A DNA stretch of 64,000 nt from an uncultured Collinsella sp. (GTDB lineage Bacteria; Actinomycetota; Coriobacteriia; Coriobacteriales; Coriobacteriaceae): positions 1-64,000 of the forward strand of contig UQLI01000002.1 of the NCBI GenBank assembly GCA_900541715.1, given 5' to 3'. A program made the translations under genes and the position numbers. Within the stretch, counting starts at the first letter, position 1. Every line of letters begins with the position of its first letter. The notes beneath the pieces were generated by a model that saw only the letters and a program-made list of their open reading frames with translations, was not told where the DNA came from and made no database searches. Positions 15,838 to 24,455 of the stretch are shown here, piece after piece.

Positions 15838-17232
15838 CTAATTCAAGTTGAGATGGACCAAAAGAGCTTCGCGCTCGTTGGGAATATTGTCTTCGATCAC
15901 GGCGTCGAGGGCGGAGTTGAGAAGCTGACCAAGTTCCGGCCCGGGCTTGACTCCGGCACGGATCAGGTCGCCGCCGTTGATGGCGAGCATCTTGAGCGTA
16001 TGGGGCTCCCCTGCCTTCAGCAGCTCGTGCGCCAGCGCGCGCATCTCCTCAATCGTCTCAACGTAATAGAAGCACGATGGGGCCTTGCCAAGCGTGTCAG
16101 CACGCTTGAGGTCCATGAGCTCGTCAATCAGGCGGGCCGTGTCGACGCCCTCACCCGAAAGCGCGCGCATCATATTGAGCAGGCAGGAGCGCTCGGGGCG
16201 CAGCGGCTTATCGTGATATTTGATGAGCAGGCAAACGTCGCGCATCAGGTCGTGCGAGAGTGCCAGGCGATCCATAATGACGCGCGCTTTCTTGGCGCCG
16301 AGCTCGGGATGACCGTAGAAGTGTCCGCTGCCGGCGTGATCGACCGTAAAGCACTCGGGCTTGGAGACATCGTGCAAAAACGCCGCCCACATAAGGCTCG
16401 ACGATGGCGCGACGCCGTCGCACAGCGCCAGCTCCCCTGCCACCGTCAGCACACGGGCGATATGCTCGTAGACGTTAAACGCATGATAGACACTTCGCTG
16501 ATCAAACCCGCGACCCGCTGCCAACTCGGGCACAGCGGCGCAGATGAGCTCAGGGTAGCGCAACATGGCGTCTCCCCCGTGACCGGTCGAAAGAATGCCC
16601 TCGAGCTCAATACCCACACGCTCGCGCGCTACGGCATCGAGCAGCGGCGCGCACTCGGCAAGCGCACGCTTGGTCTCGGGCTCAATCATAAAGTCCAGGC
16701 GGCAGGCAAAGCGCACCGCGCGCAGCATGCGCAGGGCGTCCTCGTTAAAGCGACGCTTGGGATCGCCGACAGCGCGAATCAGCTTGCGCTCCAAGTCACC
16801 CTGGCCGTCGTAGCGGTCGACAAGCCCGCGCTCGGGATGCCAGGCCATGGCGTTGACGGTAAAGTCGCGGCGCGCCAGATCGTCCTCGAGCGAGGCGGCG
16901 CGCTCGACGCTCTGAGGATGGCGCCCATCGGTGTAAAAGCCATCCAGGCGGTACGTGGTGACCTCGATACGCTCGCCATCGGAAATAGCCGTGATTCCAC
17001 CAAATTTAATGCCCGACTCCACAACCGCGATGCCGGCGGCCTCGAGCGACGATTTAGACTCCTGCCACAGGCCGCTACAGCACATATCAACATCGTGGCT
17101 GGGGTACCCCATCAGGGCGTCGCGCACCCAACCGCCCACATACCAAGCTTCAAGACCAGCTGCCTCGAGCGCACGAAGGACGCGCAAGGAGGCATCGGAC
17201 GGTTGCGTACCGTTGAGCGAAACATTGCACAT
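15838..17232 (-). CDS. cca: CCA-adding tRNA nucleotidyltransferase
   Basis: Adds or repairs the 3' CCA of tRNAs. The 464-residue class II enzyme has the nucleotidyltransferase head with GGWVRDALMG and DVDMCC (the catalytic acidic pair) at about residues 33-53, then RRDFTVNAMAW and the RNA-binding FNEDALRMLRAVRFACRLDF motif. It also has a C-terminal HD domain (HDVSKPE near residue 285, then KYHDKP). AGGAGG at 17241-17246, 8 bp before the ATG at 17232, fixes the start; a GTG six codons upstream has no such site. It stands alone between terminators. Confidence 0.95.
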   Translation of the reverse strand: MCNVSLNGTQPSDASLRVLRALEAAGLEAWYVGGWVRDALMGYPSHDVDMCCSGLWQESKSSLEAAGIAVVESGIKFGGITAISDGERIEVTTYRLDGFYTDGRHPQSVERAASLEDDLARRDFTVNAMAWHPERGLVDRYDGQGDLERKLIRAVGDPKRRFNEDALRMLRAVRFACRLDFMIEPETKRALAECAPLLDAVARERVGIELEGILSTGHGGDAMLRYPELICAAVPELAAGRGFDQRSVYHAFNVYEHIARVLTVAGELALCDGVAPSSSLMWAAFLHDVSKPECFTVDHAGSGHFYGHPELGAKKARVIMDRLALSHDLMRDVCLLIKYHDKPLRPERSCLLNMMRALSGEGVDTARLIDELMDLKRADTLGKAPSCFYYVETIEEMRALAHELLKAGEPHTLKMLAINGGDLIRAGVKPGPELGQLLNSALDAVIEDNIPNEREALLVHLNLN

Positions 17233-17370
17233 GCCTGTGGCCTCCTGCACTTGCGAGCGTTAATCGATGGTTCTCAAGAAGTCTAACAAGAAACGAGAAA
17301 GCGCGCACACGCAATCGCGTCGTCGATTCGATAAAACGAGAAAGCAGACGCCATATGCGTTCAGTGCACA

Positions 17371-17405
17371 AAAAACACCCGCCTCGGAGATCCAAAGCGG
17401 GTGTT
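17371..17405 (-). terminator. Intrinsic terminator after the first fruK
   Basis: On the minus strand AACACCCGC and GCGGGTGTT flank a 14-base loop, followed by a T-rich stretch (TTTTTGTGC). It lies 22 bp past the fruK stop. Confidence 0.85.
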
Positions 17406-17427
17406 CGGCAGCGATTTTTCGATACGG

Positions 17428-18360
17428 CTAGCAGACCTGACGAACTTCGATGTTCTTCTTGTATTCGTCCACCTTGGCAAAGTCGCCCAGGCCCGGGCAC
17501 TCGACCACGTTGGCGCCGGTAGCCATCGAAAGGCGCAGGGCGTCCTCGACGCGCTCGGGGGCGTCGTGCCACACGGACAGGAAGGCAGCGAGCGAGGAAT
17601 CGCCGGCGCACACCGTCGACAGCAGCTTGACGTCGAAGGTGCGGTTGGCAAACCAGATGTGCTCGCCGTTAGAGAAGTACGCACCAGCGCCGCCAAGAGT
17701 CAGCAGCACATTCTTGGCGCCCTTGGCGTGCAGCTCGGCCATCGCGCCCTTGACGGACTCGTCGTCGCCACCGCTCACCTTAATGCCAAAAATATCGAGC
17801 AGCTCGTCGTCGTTGGGCTTAATCAGCAGCGGCTCCATGGCAATGAGGTCTGCCAGCTGATGGCTCGAGATATCGAGGACGAACTCGGCCCCCTTGGCCT
17901 TGACGCGGCGCAGGACCTCGGCCAAGAAGCCCTCGGAAGTGTTGGGAGGCAGCGAGCCGCTGATGACCAGGCAGGTCATGTCATCAAGCGAATCGATGAG
18001 CTCAAACATCTCCTGCTCGTTGGCCTCGTTGATGGCGGCACCGGCGTTGACCATGTTGTACTCGGTGTCGGGTCCGGCATTGAGGAACACATTGACGCGC
18101 GTGATGCCGTCGGTCCAAACGGGCTTGACGGGCACGCCCAGGGCCTCGGCGCCCTTAACGATAAACTCGCCCGAGAAGCCGGCGAAAAAGCCCAGGATCG
18201 TGGTGTCGACACCGTAGTGATCGAGGGTGAACGAGACGTTGAGACCCTTGCCGTTGGGCGTGTAGACGGCGTTACGGGTACGCGTGACGGTGTTGGCAGC
18301 AAGGCCGTCGCAGGAGATGTTGTAGTCAATGGCGGGATTTGCAGTGAGCGTGTAAATCAT
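17428..18360 (-). CDS. fruK: 1-phosphofructokinase family (PfkB) sugar kinase, paralogue A
   Basis: Phosphorylates fructose 1-phosphate, the product of the fructose PTS, to fructose 1,6-bisphosphate. The 310 residues show the FruK pattern: MIYTLTANPAIDY start, NGKGLNVS near residue 38, VWTDGITRVNV, SGSLPPN, LIKPNDDEL, and the catalytic loop TVCAGDSSLAAF near residue 245 (Asp base present; Cys replaces the usual first Gly of GAGDS). GAAAGGAAC precedes the ATG at 18360. It is about half identical by eye to the next gene, with own terminators on both sides. Confidence 0.9.
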   Translation of the reverse strand: MIYTLTANPAIDYNISCDGLAANTVTRTRNAVYTPNGKGLNVSFTLDHYGVDTTILGFFAGFSGEFIVKGAEALGVPVKPVWTDGITRVNVFLNAGPDTEYNMVNAGAAINEANEQEMFELIDSLDDMTCLVISGSLPPNTSEGFLAEVLRRVKAKGAEFVLDISSHQLADLIAMEPLLIKPNDDELLDIFGIKVSGGDDESVKGAMAELHAKGAKNVLLTLGGAGAYFSNGEHIWFANRTFDVKLLSTVCAGDSSLAAFLSVWHDAPERVEDALRLSMATGANVVECPGLGDFAKVDEYKKNIEVRQVC

Positions 18361-18489
18361 GAATGTTCCTTTCACGAAGTAACGTGTTGGTGAAAGTATA
18401 TTCCACCCATCGGTAAAAGGCTAGGACAACTCGGTGAACGGTGTGGAAGCGATGAAGTACGGCAGAACATCTCTCTCCAATGACGGAAC

Positions 18490-18521
18490 AAAAAAGGCGC
18501 CCCAGCCGAAACCGGGGCGCC
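18490..18521 (-). terminator. Intrinsic terminator after the second fruK
   Basis: On the minus strand GGCGCCCCGG and a GGGGCGCC arm enclose a short loop, followed by TTTTTTG. It separates the two fruK paralogues. Confidence 0.85.
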
Positions 18522-18549
18522 GCATGCGCACGAATATGTCGCGTTTCGA

Positions 18550-19482
18550 TTACTGACGATCGAGCTTGCGGACAGCAACGCGCTTGCTGTACTCGTCGAC
18601 GTGACCGAAGTCGCCGATGCCGACGGACTCGGCAACGTTGGCGCCGGTGGCCATAGCGAGCTTCATGGCCTCCTCGACGTTGTCGCGATCCCTGTACCAC
18701 TTGTGCAGGAACGCAGCGAGGGTGCAGTCGCCAGCGCAGACGGAAGAAACCAGCTTGATGTTGAACTCACGCTTGGCGTACCAGATGTCCTCGCCGTTGG
18801 AGAAGTAAGCGTCGCCGCGGCTACCACGGGTGAGCAGCACGTTCTGAACGCCAGCGTCGTGAGCCATCTTCATAGCAACGCGAACCTCGTCGTCGGTGTC
18901 GACCGGCACGCCGAAGATGGCCTTCATCTCGTGATGGTTCGGCTTGATGAGCAGCGGCTTCTTGTGAGCGAGCTCCTTGAGCTTGTCGGAGGACAGGTCC
19001 AGGACGACGTCGGCGCCACGAGCCTGAGCGTGCTCCATGACCTGAGCCAGGAAGTCGGGCGTAGCTTTGGGAGGCACGGAGCCGGAAACGATCAGGCACT
19101 CGAGATCGCCCGCGGTGTCCAGGATGTTATAGAGCTCCTCCTGGTGCTGCGGCGTGATCGGAGCACCCGGGTTCAGGATGCCGTACTCGTGCTGGCCATC
19201 GTTGACGTAGGTGTTAATGCGCGTGATACCGTCGGTCCAGACCGGGCGGCAGAGGCAACCCAGGTTCATGACCTCCTCGACGATGAACTTGCCCGTGAAG
19301 CCAGCGAAGAAGCCGAGCGCGACGGTGTCGACGCCCATCTTCTTAAAGGCGAAGGACACGTCGAGGCCCTTGCCGTTAGCCGTGTAGCTGGCCGAGCCGG
19401 TGCGGACGTTCTCGTCGGGCTCGAGCGGAGAGCTCGAAACCGTCATGTCGACAGCCGGGTTAGCGGTTAGCGTGTAGAACAT
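18550..19482 (-). CDS. fruK: 1-phosphofructokinase family (PfkB) sugar kinase, paralogue B
   Basis: The second FruK-type kinase, 310 residues, the same length as its neighbour. Motifs: MFYTLTANPAVDM, NGKGLDVSFAFKKMGVDT, VWTDGITRIN, SGSVPPK, LIKPNHHEM and the catalytic SVCAGDCTLAAF. In both paralogues Cys replaces the first Gly of GAGDS, and here Cys also follows the Asp. CAGGGGG lies upstream of the ATG at 19482, and the gene sits 74 bp downstream of the Enzyme I gene. One copy may act on another ketose or tagatose phosphate (inference); sequence alone does not tell which. Confidence 0.9.
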   Translation of the reverse strand: MFYTLTANPAVDMTVSSSPLEPDENVRTGSASYTANGKGLDVSFAFKKMGVDTVALGFFAGFTGKFIVEEVMNLGCLCRPVWTDGITRINTYVNDGQHEYGILNPGAPITPQHQEELYNILDTAGDLECLIVSGSVPPKATPDFLAQVMEHAQARGADVVLDLSSDKLKELAHKKPLLIKPNHHEMKAIFGVPVDTDDEVRVAMKMAHDAGVQNVLLTRGSRGDAYFSNGEDIWYAKREFNIKLVSSVCAGDCTLAAFLHKWYRDRDNVEEAMKLAMATGANVAESVGIGDFGHVDEYSKRVAVRKLDRQ

Positions 19483-19556
19483 TTACAGTACCCCCTGTAT
19501 ATGTGAGGGCCGCGTGGCCGGCCCATTCCAACCACGCGGTTACCTCTGATACCAAA

Positions 19557-21260
19557 TTAGCGAGCTGCGGACTCGAGCAGTGCCTTGACCTCGGCTGCGG
19601 TGTTGCAGGCGAGCGCCTTCTCGGCGAGCTCGTCGCACTCGGCCTTGGTCCACTGGCTGATGGTCTTGCGGGCGCGCAGGATAGAAGGAGCGCTCATCGA
19701 GAACTCCTCCAGGCCCCAGCTGATCAGCAGCGGCTCGAGCAGCGGATCGGCAGCGGCTTCGCCGCACATACCGACCATGATGCCGGCCTTCACGCCGCTC
19801 TCGATGATGTTCTTGAGCGAGCGGAGCACGGCGGGATAGTAAACCTGGTACAGGTTGGAGATGGTGTCGTTACCACGGTCGGCGCACATGGTGTAGCCGA
19901 TCAGGTCGTTGGTGCCGATGGAGAAGAAGTCGGCGACCTCGGCAAGACGGTCTGCGAGCAGCGAAGCGGCGGGCGTCTCGACCATGATGCCGACCTCGAT
20001 GTTCTCGTTGAACTTGCGACCCTCTTCGGTCAGCTCGGCCTTGCACTGCTCGACGAGCTCCTTGACAGCCAAGACCTCCTCGACGCAGGTGACGAGCGGG
20101 ATCATGATCTTGACGTCACCGAAGGCGCTAGCGCGCAGCAGAGCGCGGAGCTGGACCTTGTACTGGTCGGGATTGGCCAGGCAGTAACGCACGGCGCGGA
20201 AGCCCATGAAGGGGTTATCTTCCTTGACCATGTGCAGATACGGAATCTCCTTGTCGCCGCCAACATCGAGCGTGCGGATGATGACCGGAGCACCCTTGAG
20301 CGCGCTGGCGACCTTACGGTAGGCGTTGAACTGCTCCTCCTCGGAAGGAAGCTCAGCAGAGTCCATGAACAGGAACTCGGAGCGGAACAGACCGATGGCC
20401 TCGGCGTCGTGATCGAGCGCGTTGGGCACGTCATCGGGGTTACCGATGTTGCAGGCGATGATCTTCTTGATGCCATCGGCAGTCACGGACGGCTTGCCGC
20501 GGAAGGCCTCGAGGGCTGCCTTCTCGGCAGCGAAGGCCTCGGCCTTGGCGGTGTATGCGGCGAGCGTCTCCTCGTCGGGATCGGCCTCAACGATACCCTT
20601 GCCACCGTCGACGACAACGGTCATACCGTTGCGCAGCGCGGTGCAGCTATTGGAAACCGAAAGGACAGCCGGGATCTCGAGGGCGCGCGCAATAATCGCG
20701 GAGTGCGACGTGCGGCCACCGGTCTCGGTGACGATACCGGCAACGTGGGCCTTATCGATCGTGGCGGTCATGGACGGCGTAAGGTCGTGAACGACAACGA
20801 CAGTATTCTCGGGCAGGACGGAGAGGTCGACGACCTCCTTGCCCAGCAGCTCGGCCAGAATACCGGTGCGGATGTCGGCGATGTCGGCCGCGCGCAGACG
20901 AAACATCTCGTCGTCCATAGACAGGAACATGTTCTCGAACATGGTCGAAGTGTCCATGAGCGCCTGCTCGGCGCAGGTACCGCCGTCAATGGCGGCGTTG
21001 ATGGCGTCGGTCATGCCCGGGTCCTGAGCCAGGACAATGTGTCCGCTCATGATCTCGGCCTCGGCCTCACCCACCGTCTCCTTCATGTGGTCGGCCTGAG
21101 CCTGGGTCTTCTCGCAGAAGACCGAAAGAGCGGACTGATAGCGCTCCTTCTCTGCTGCCGAATCAGCAACCTCGTGCGGCTCAAACGTCAAGTCGGGATC
21201 GACGGCGACCATGACGGTGCCGATACCGATGCCCTCGGAAGCGTTGACTCCCTGATACAT
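19557..21260 (-). CDS. ptsI: Phosphoenolpyruvate-protein phosphotransferase, PTS Enzyme I
   Basis: Takes phosphate from PEP and passes it to HPr (cytoplasm). The 567-residue protein has the N-terminal HPr-binding and swivelling domains (start MYQGVNASEGIGIG), the phospho-His in GGRTSHSAIIAR near residue 187, and the PEP-binding barrel (GLFRSEFLFMD, MGFRAVRYCL, GIMVETPAAS, CGEAAADP). A run GGAGAGAGG lies before two possible starts, ATG 21266 and ATG 21260; the latter gives the family-like start. It lies between ptsH and the fruK genes, all in the same direction. Confidence 0.96.
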   Translation of the reverse strand: MYQGVNASEGIGIGTVMVAVDPDLTFEPHEVADSAAEKERYQSALSVFCEKTQAQADHMKETVGEAEAEIMSGHIVLAQDPGMTDAINAAIDGGTCAEQALMDTSTMFENMFLSMDDEMFRLRAADIADIRTGILAELLGKEVVDLSVLPENTVVVVHDLTPSMTATIDKAHVAGIVTETGGRTSHSAIIARALEIPAVLSVSNSCTALRNGMTVVVDGGKGIVEADPDEETLAAYTAKAEAFAAEKAALEAFRGKPSVTADGIKKIIACNIGNPDDVPNALDHDAEAIGLFRSEFLFMDSAELPSEEEQFNAYRKVASALKGAPVIIRTLDVGGDKEIPYLHMVKEDNPFMGFRAVRYCLANPDQYKVQLRALLRASAFGDVKIMIPLVTCVEEVLAVKELVEQCKAELTEEGRKFNENIEVGIMVETPAASLLADRLAEVADFFSIGTNDLIGYTMCADRGNDTISNLYQVYYPAVLRSLKNIIESGVKAGIMVGMCGEAAADPLLEPLLISWGLEEFSMSAPSILRARKTISQWTKAECDELAEKALACNTAAEVKALLESAAR

Positions 21261-21393
21261 TCCCATTCCTCTCTCCGTGTCATGTGATAAAGCGTTTTGC
21301 CATATCCATGACAAAAGAGCGCAGCTACCTTACAACAGGTCACTGCGCCCCCAAATATGAACTTAGTTGTTCAACATGCGACCCGTTTGAGTT

Positions 21394-21657
21394 CTACTCG
21401 CCAAGACCGCTCTTGATGAGCTCGATGGCAGCAGCCAGAGCCTCGGCCTCGTCAGCGCCGTCGCACTTGACCTCGACCTCGGTACCGCAGGGGATACCAG
21501 CAGCCATGAGGGCCATCGGGGACTTGCCGTTGACCTCCTTCTCGGGGGTGACGACAGTCACGTCACAGGCGTACTTGCCCATGGTGGAGGCGAACAGACC
21601 AGCCGGACGCATGTGCAGACCCTGAGGATTAACGAGGGTAGCCTTCTCAGAAACCAT
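21394..21657 (-). CDS. ptsH: Phosphocarrier protein HPr
   Basis: An 87-residue phosphocarrier that relays phosphate from Enzyme I to EIIA domains. The active-site His is in GLHMRPAGLF near residue 15 and the regulatory Ser in NGKSPMALMAAGI near residue 46, so HPr-kinase-type control is possible in principle. GGAG 8 bp before the ATG at 21657 supports the start. ptsI follows about 130 bp downstream. Confidence 0.96.
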   Translation of the reverse strand: MVSEKATLVNPQGLHMRPAGLFASTMGKYACDVTVVTPEKEVNGKSPMALMAAGIPCGTEVEVKCDGADEAEALAAAIELIKSGLGE

Positions 21658-21794
21658 AATTAACTCCTTTTTGTGTTTAACCCCTGTCATGCATGTGGCA
21701 GGAGTCAGATTCACGACGTTGTTTATATTAACTCACATCAAACGGTTTTTCATTGTGTTTCAGACGAATTATTGGACAGATGTGTTTGTCGTCC

Positions 21795-21923
21795 GCTTGC
21801 TCGCCGGGCGGGGCGATTAAGTTTGCTGCTCTACAGTCCTGCGCAAGACGGAAAGCACATTAAGTGCTTTCCTTTGCGTGCGGAACTCGCGACAAACTTA
21901 ATCGCCCCGCCCGGCGAGCAAGC
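21795..21923. repeat. 129-bp palindromic element with 31-bp perfect terminal arms
   Basis: The arm at 21795-21825 (starts GCTTGCTCGCCGGGCGGGGC) is the exact reverse complement of 21893-21923. Inside, GGAAAGCAC and GTGCTTTCC (9 bp, 5-base loop ATTAA) continue the symmetry, with imperfect pairing in between, so the whole unit can fold as one long hairpin. It carries no credible coding sequence. It lies in the 522-bp gap between ptsH and the EII gene, which otherwise holds only the next repeat and a terminator. It looks like a MITE/REP-type element or a structured RNA. Confidence 0.85.
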
Positions 21924-22026
21924 TGCGGAAAATCGGTCGGTCCAGAGTTATGTCGGCTGAAAGGAATTCTGGCTGATGAACTGTTCGCGATAAAGACTCG
22001 ATAGGTAGCCCCCTCTATACCCTTTT

Positions 22027-22099
22027 ATAAGTTGCGGTGAAATAGGGGCTGAATTTGGGGTTGAATCGTTTAAACAGTCCCTATTTCACCGCAACTTAT
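22027..22099. repeat. Dispersed palindrome, GTTGCGGTGAAATAG family, copy 1
   Basis: The 21-bp perfect arms are ATAAGTTGCGGTGAAATAGG(G) at 22027-22047 and its reverse complement at 22079-22099, around a 31-bp AT-richer centre. A second copy lies at 55752-55828. Confidence 0.85.
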
Positions 22100-22107
22100 T
22101 TGGGGAT

Positions 22108-22142
22108 GAAAAAGACGGAGACCCTGGGGAGGGACTCCGCCT
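22108..22142 (-). terminator. Intrinsic terminator of the fructose EII gene
   Basis: On the minus strand GGCGGAGTCCCT and AGGGTCTCCGTC pair with a short loop, followed by TTTTTC. It lies 38 bp after the fruA stop. Confidence 0.8.
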
Positions 22143-22179
22143 TATATACAGGGTGCGATGTTATTCGCGTAACGTGGAA

Positions 22180-24183
22180 TTAGACCAGGCGGGCGTTGAT
22201 CGTCTTGGCGATCTCGGCGGCGTCGGTGGAACCCTTGACGGTGGCACGGAAGTCCTCGTCCATAAGCGCCTCGGCGACCTTGGACAGGATCTTGAGGTGC
22301 GTGGTTCCAGCCTGAGCGCCCGGGATGAGCAGGGCGATGGCAACGTTGACGGGAGCGCCGTCCATGGTGTCCCAACCGGTCACGCCAGAGTCGTCCTTGA
22401 CGACGATGACAGCGGCCTCGGTGATGGCGTCGGACTTGGCATGCGGAATGGCGAAGCCCTCCATCATGCCCGTGGTGCCCTCGGCCTCGCGGGCCAGGAA
22501 GGCGTTCATCACGGCGTCGGCATCGCCGGCGATACCGGCCTTAACGGCCTGGTTGGAGACAAAGCTCAGAGCCTCGTCACGAGAAGCGAAGTCCTCGGCG
22601 ACAAAGACGTTCTCGACCTTCACGAAGTCAGCAGCCTCGGCCTTGGGGGCCTCGACGGCAGCGGCCTTGGGGGCCTCAACCGGCTTGGTTGCAGGAGCGG
22701 CCTTCTGGTTCTTCTCAAAGTCGTACTTCTTAAAGGCCACGAACAGGATGCCACCGACCACAGCGCCGATGAGGATCGCGAGGACCCACTGCGGGCCGTT
22801 CTCGACAACGGGCAGGACCAGGAAGCCTCCGTGAGGCGCCGGATCGTGAACGTTGAAGAAGATGGTCAAGATGGAAGCGATGGAAGAACCGAGCATCATG
22901 ATGGGCATGACGGGCCAGATGTTCTTGGTCATGAACGGAATGGCGCCCTCGGTGATGTGGGTGCAACCAAGGATGAGGTTGACGATACCGGCGTCATGAT
23001 CCTCCTGGCTGAAGTACTTCTTGCCGACAACGACGGCGAAGGTGGTGATCAGCGGCGGAACGATGCAAGCGGCGGAGACGGCAGCCATGAAGTTGGTGCC
23101 GAAGTTGTAGGTCTCGGTGCCGACGCCAGCTTCGAGAGCGGTACCGAGCAGGAAGGTGCCAGTAGCGTAAGCAGCCTTGTTGACCGGGCCGCCCATATCA
23201 AAGGCGCACATGCAGCCGATGGCCAGGCCAAGGATCACCGGACCGGAGTTACCGAGGCTCTGCAGGAAATCCATCATGCCCTGGTTAATGGCAGCCATGG
23301 GGCCGGAAATACCGAGCATGACCAGGCCGACGATGGCGGTAGAGCACAGCGGATACAGGAAGATTGCCTTCAGGCCATTAAGGCTCGCGGGAATTTTAGA
23401 GAAAGCCTTCTCGAGCAGCAGGATGACATAGCCAGCGAGGAAGCCGCCGACGATGCCGCCCAGGAAGCCGAAGCCCACACCCGAGCCTCCAGCGTCGATC
23501 ATGCCGGTATCGGCGTTGATGGGAAGACCCTGGATGGCAATCATACCGGCAACAAAGCCGGGGACGAGCGCCGGGCGCTTGCCGATAGACTCGGCGATGT
23601 AGGCGGAGAGCACCGGAACCATGAGGTTCATGGCGATACCGCCGATAATCTTGAGCATCGCGGCAAAGCTGTTGTAGTCGGCAGCCGTCGAATCAAAGGA
23701 CGTGATGCCCCACAGGAACGAAATGGCGGTCAGAACACCACCGGCAACGACGAAGACCAGCATGTGGCTGACGCCGTTCATGAGGTGCTTGTAGATGACG
23801 TGACCGATGGACTCCTTCTCCTCGACCTCGTCCTCGACATCGGCGGCAGCGGCAACCGTGTCGTCGCCCTTGGCGGCGAGCGCGCGGTCGATCAGCTTAC
23901 CAGCAGCCTCGACAGACAGGGCCTTGGAAACACCAACGGAAACCATGGGCTTACCGGCGAAACGCTCAGCCTGGACATCCTTATCGGCTGCGACGACGAC
24001 GGCCTTGGCACCGGCGATCTCGCTCTTGGTGAGCTCGTTCTCGACACCGACCTGGCCATGTGTCTCGACCTTAATGGTCAGACCACGCTCGGCAGCTGCC
24101 TTCTCCAGCGCCTCCTTCGCCATGAAGGTGTGCGCAATGCCGGTCGGGCAACCGGTCGCGGCGATGATGTCAAACTTAGCCAT
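22180..24183 (-). CDS. fruA: PTS fructose transporter subunit EIIBCA
   Basis: Imports fructose and phosphorylates it at C1. The 667 residues read in the order EIIB (1 to about 100, phospho-Cys in ATGCPTGIAHT near residue 12), a charged linker with a Glu/Asp-rich stretch, EIIC (about 130-470, multi-spanning, GGPVNKAAYATG and CTHITEGAIPF as in fructose EIIC), an Ala/Pro/Lys linker, and EIIA (about 520-667, phospho-His in AIPHAKSDA). GGAGG 6 bp upstream sets the ATG at 24183. The divergent RpiR-type gene is its likely regulator. Domain order B-C-A differs from enteric FruA but is common in Gram-positives. Confidence 0.94.
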   Translation of the reverse strand: MAKFDIIAATGCPTGIAHTFMAKEALEKAAAERGLTIKVETHGQVGVENELTKSEIAGAKAVVVAADKDVQAERFAGKPMVSVGVSKALSVEAAGKLIDRALAAKGDDTVAAAADVEDEVEEKESIGHVIYKHLMNGVSHMLVFVVAGGVLTAISFLWGITSFDSTAADYNSFAAMLKIIGGIAMNLMVPVLSAYIAESIGKRPALVPGFVAGMIAIQGLPINADTGMIDAGGSGVGFGFLGGIVGGFLAGYVILLLEKAFSKIPASLNGLKAIFLYPLCSTAIVGLVMLGISGPMAAINQGMMDFLQSLGNSGPVILGLAIGCMCAFDMGGPVNKAAYATGTFLLGTALEAGVGTETYNFGTNFMAAVSAACIVPPLITTFAVVVGKKYFSQEDHDAGIVNLILGCTHITEGAIPFMTKNIWPVMPIMMLGSSIASILTIFFNVHDPAPHGGFLVLPVVENGPQWVLAILIGAVVGGILFVAFKKYDFEKNQKAAPATKPVEAPKAAAVEAPKAEAADFVKVENVFVAEDFASRDEALSFVSNQAVKAGIAGDADAVMNAFLAREAEGTTGMMEGFAIPHAKSDAITEAAVIVVKDDSGVTGWDTMDGAPVNVAIALLIPGAQAGTTHLKILSKVAEALMDEDFRATVKGSTDAAEIAKTINARLV

Positions 24184-24310
24184 GTGTCCCTCCTTCTTGA
24201 GTACAGCGCCCGCGGGCGCTCCCCTACACGCGCGTCCTTGCGCGCTTTTCCACAACTGAAAGATACCAACCTACCGTCCGCGTGAGAAGAGACAAGGCGC
24301 AATTCTCCGG

Positions 24311-24325
24311 TGAAAGGTTCTTTCA
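24311..24325. promoter_or_regulatory. Candidate operator in the fruA/rpiR divergent region
   Basis: TGAAAGGTTCTTTCA is a perfect 6+6 palindrome with a 3-base centre. A second half-site (GTGAAAGTTTACC) and a near-palindrome ACCGTAAACGGT follow within 30 bp. A possible -10, TATACT at 24402-24407, precedes the RpiR gene. The region 24184-24455 holds no other feature. Confidence 0.45.
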
Positions 24326-24455
24326 TAACCGTAAACGGTAAGTGAAAGTTTACCATCAACACTTGAAACGGCAAGGTGTATCTTGTAATTGAAAATCCCC
24401 CTATACTATGACATTACAAAACGAGTCCGATTTTCATGCCAACCAGGAGCCATCC

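Noticed and set aside
17428..19482. The two kinases as halves of one frameshifted gene.
   Set aside because: Each is full length with start, all motifs and a terminator; they are paralogues.
21673..21960. 95-residue plus-strand frame over the palindromic region.
   Set aside because: It runs through the inverted repeat and lacks a ribosome-binding site and any family pattern.
19503..24285. Very long plus-strand open frames opposite ptsI and fruA (and similar ones opposite cbiA, alaS and ileS).
   Set aside because: They mirror recognised genes on the minus strand, have no ribosome-binding sites and give low-complexity, family-less proteins; a high-GC artefact.
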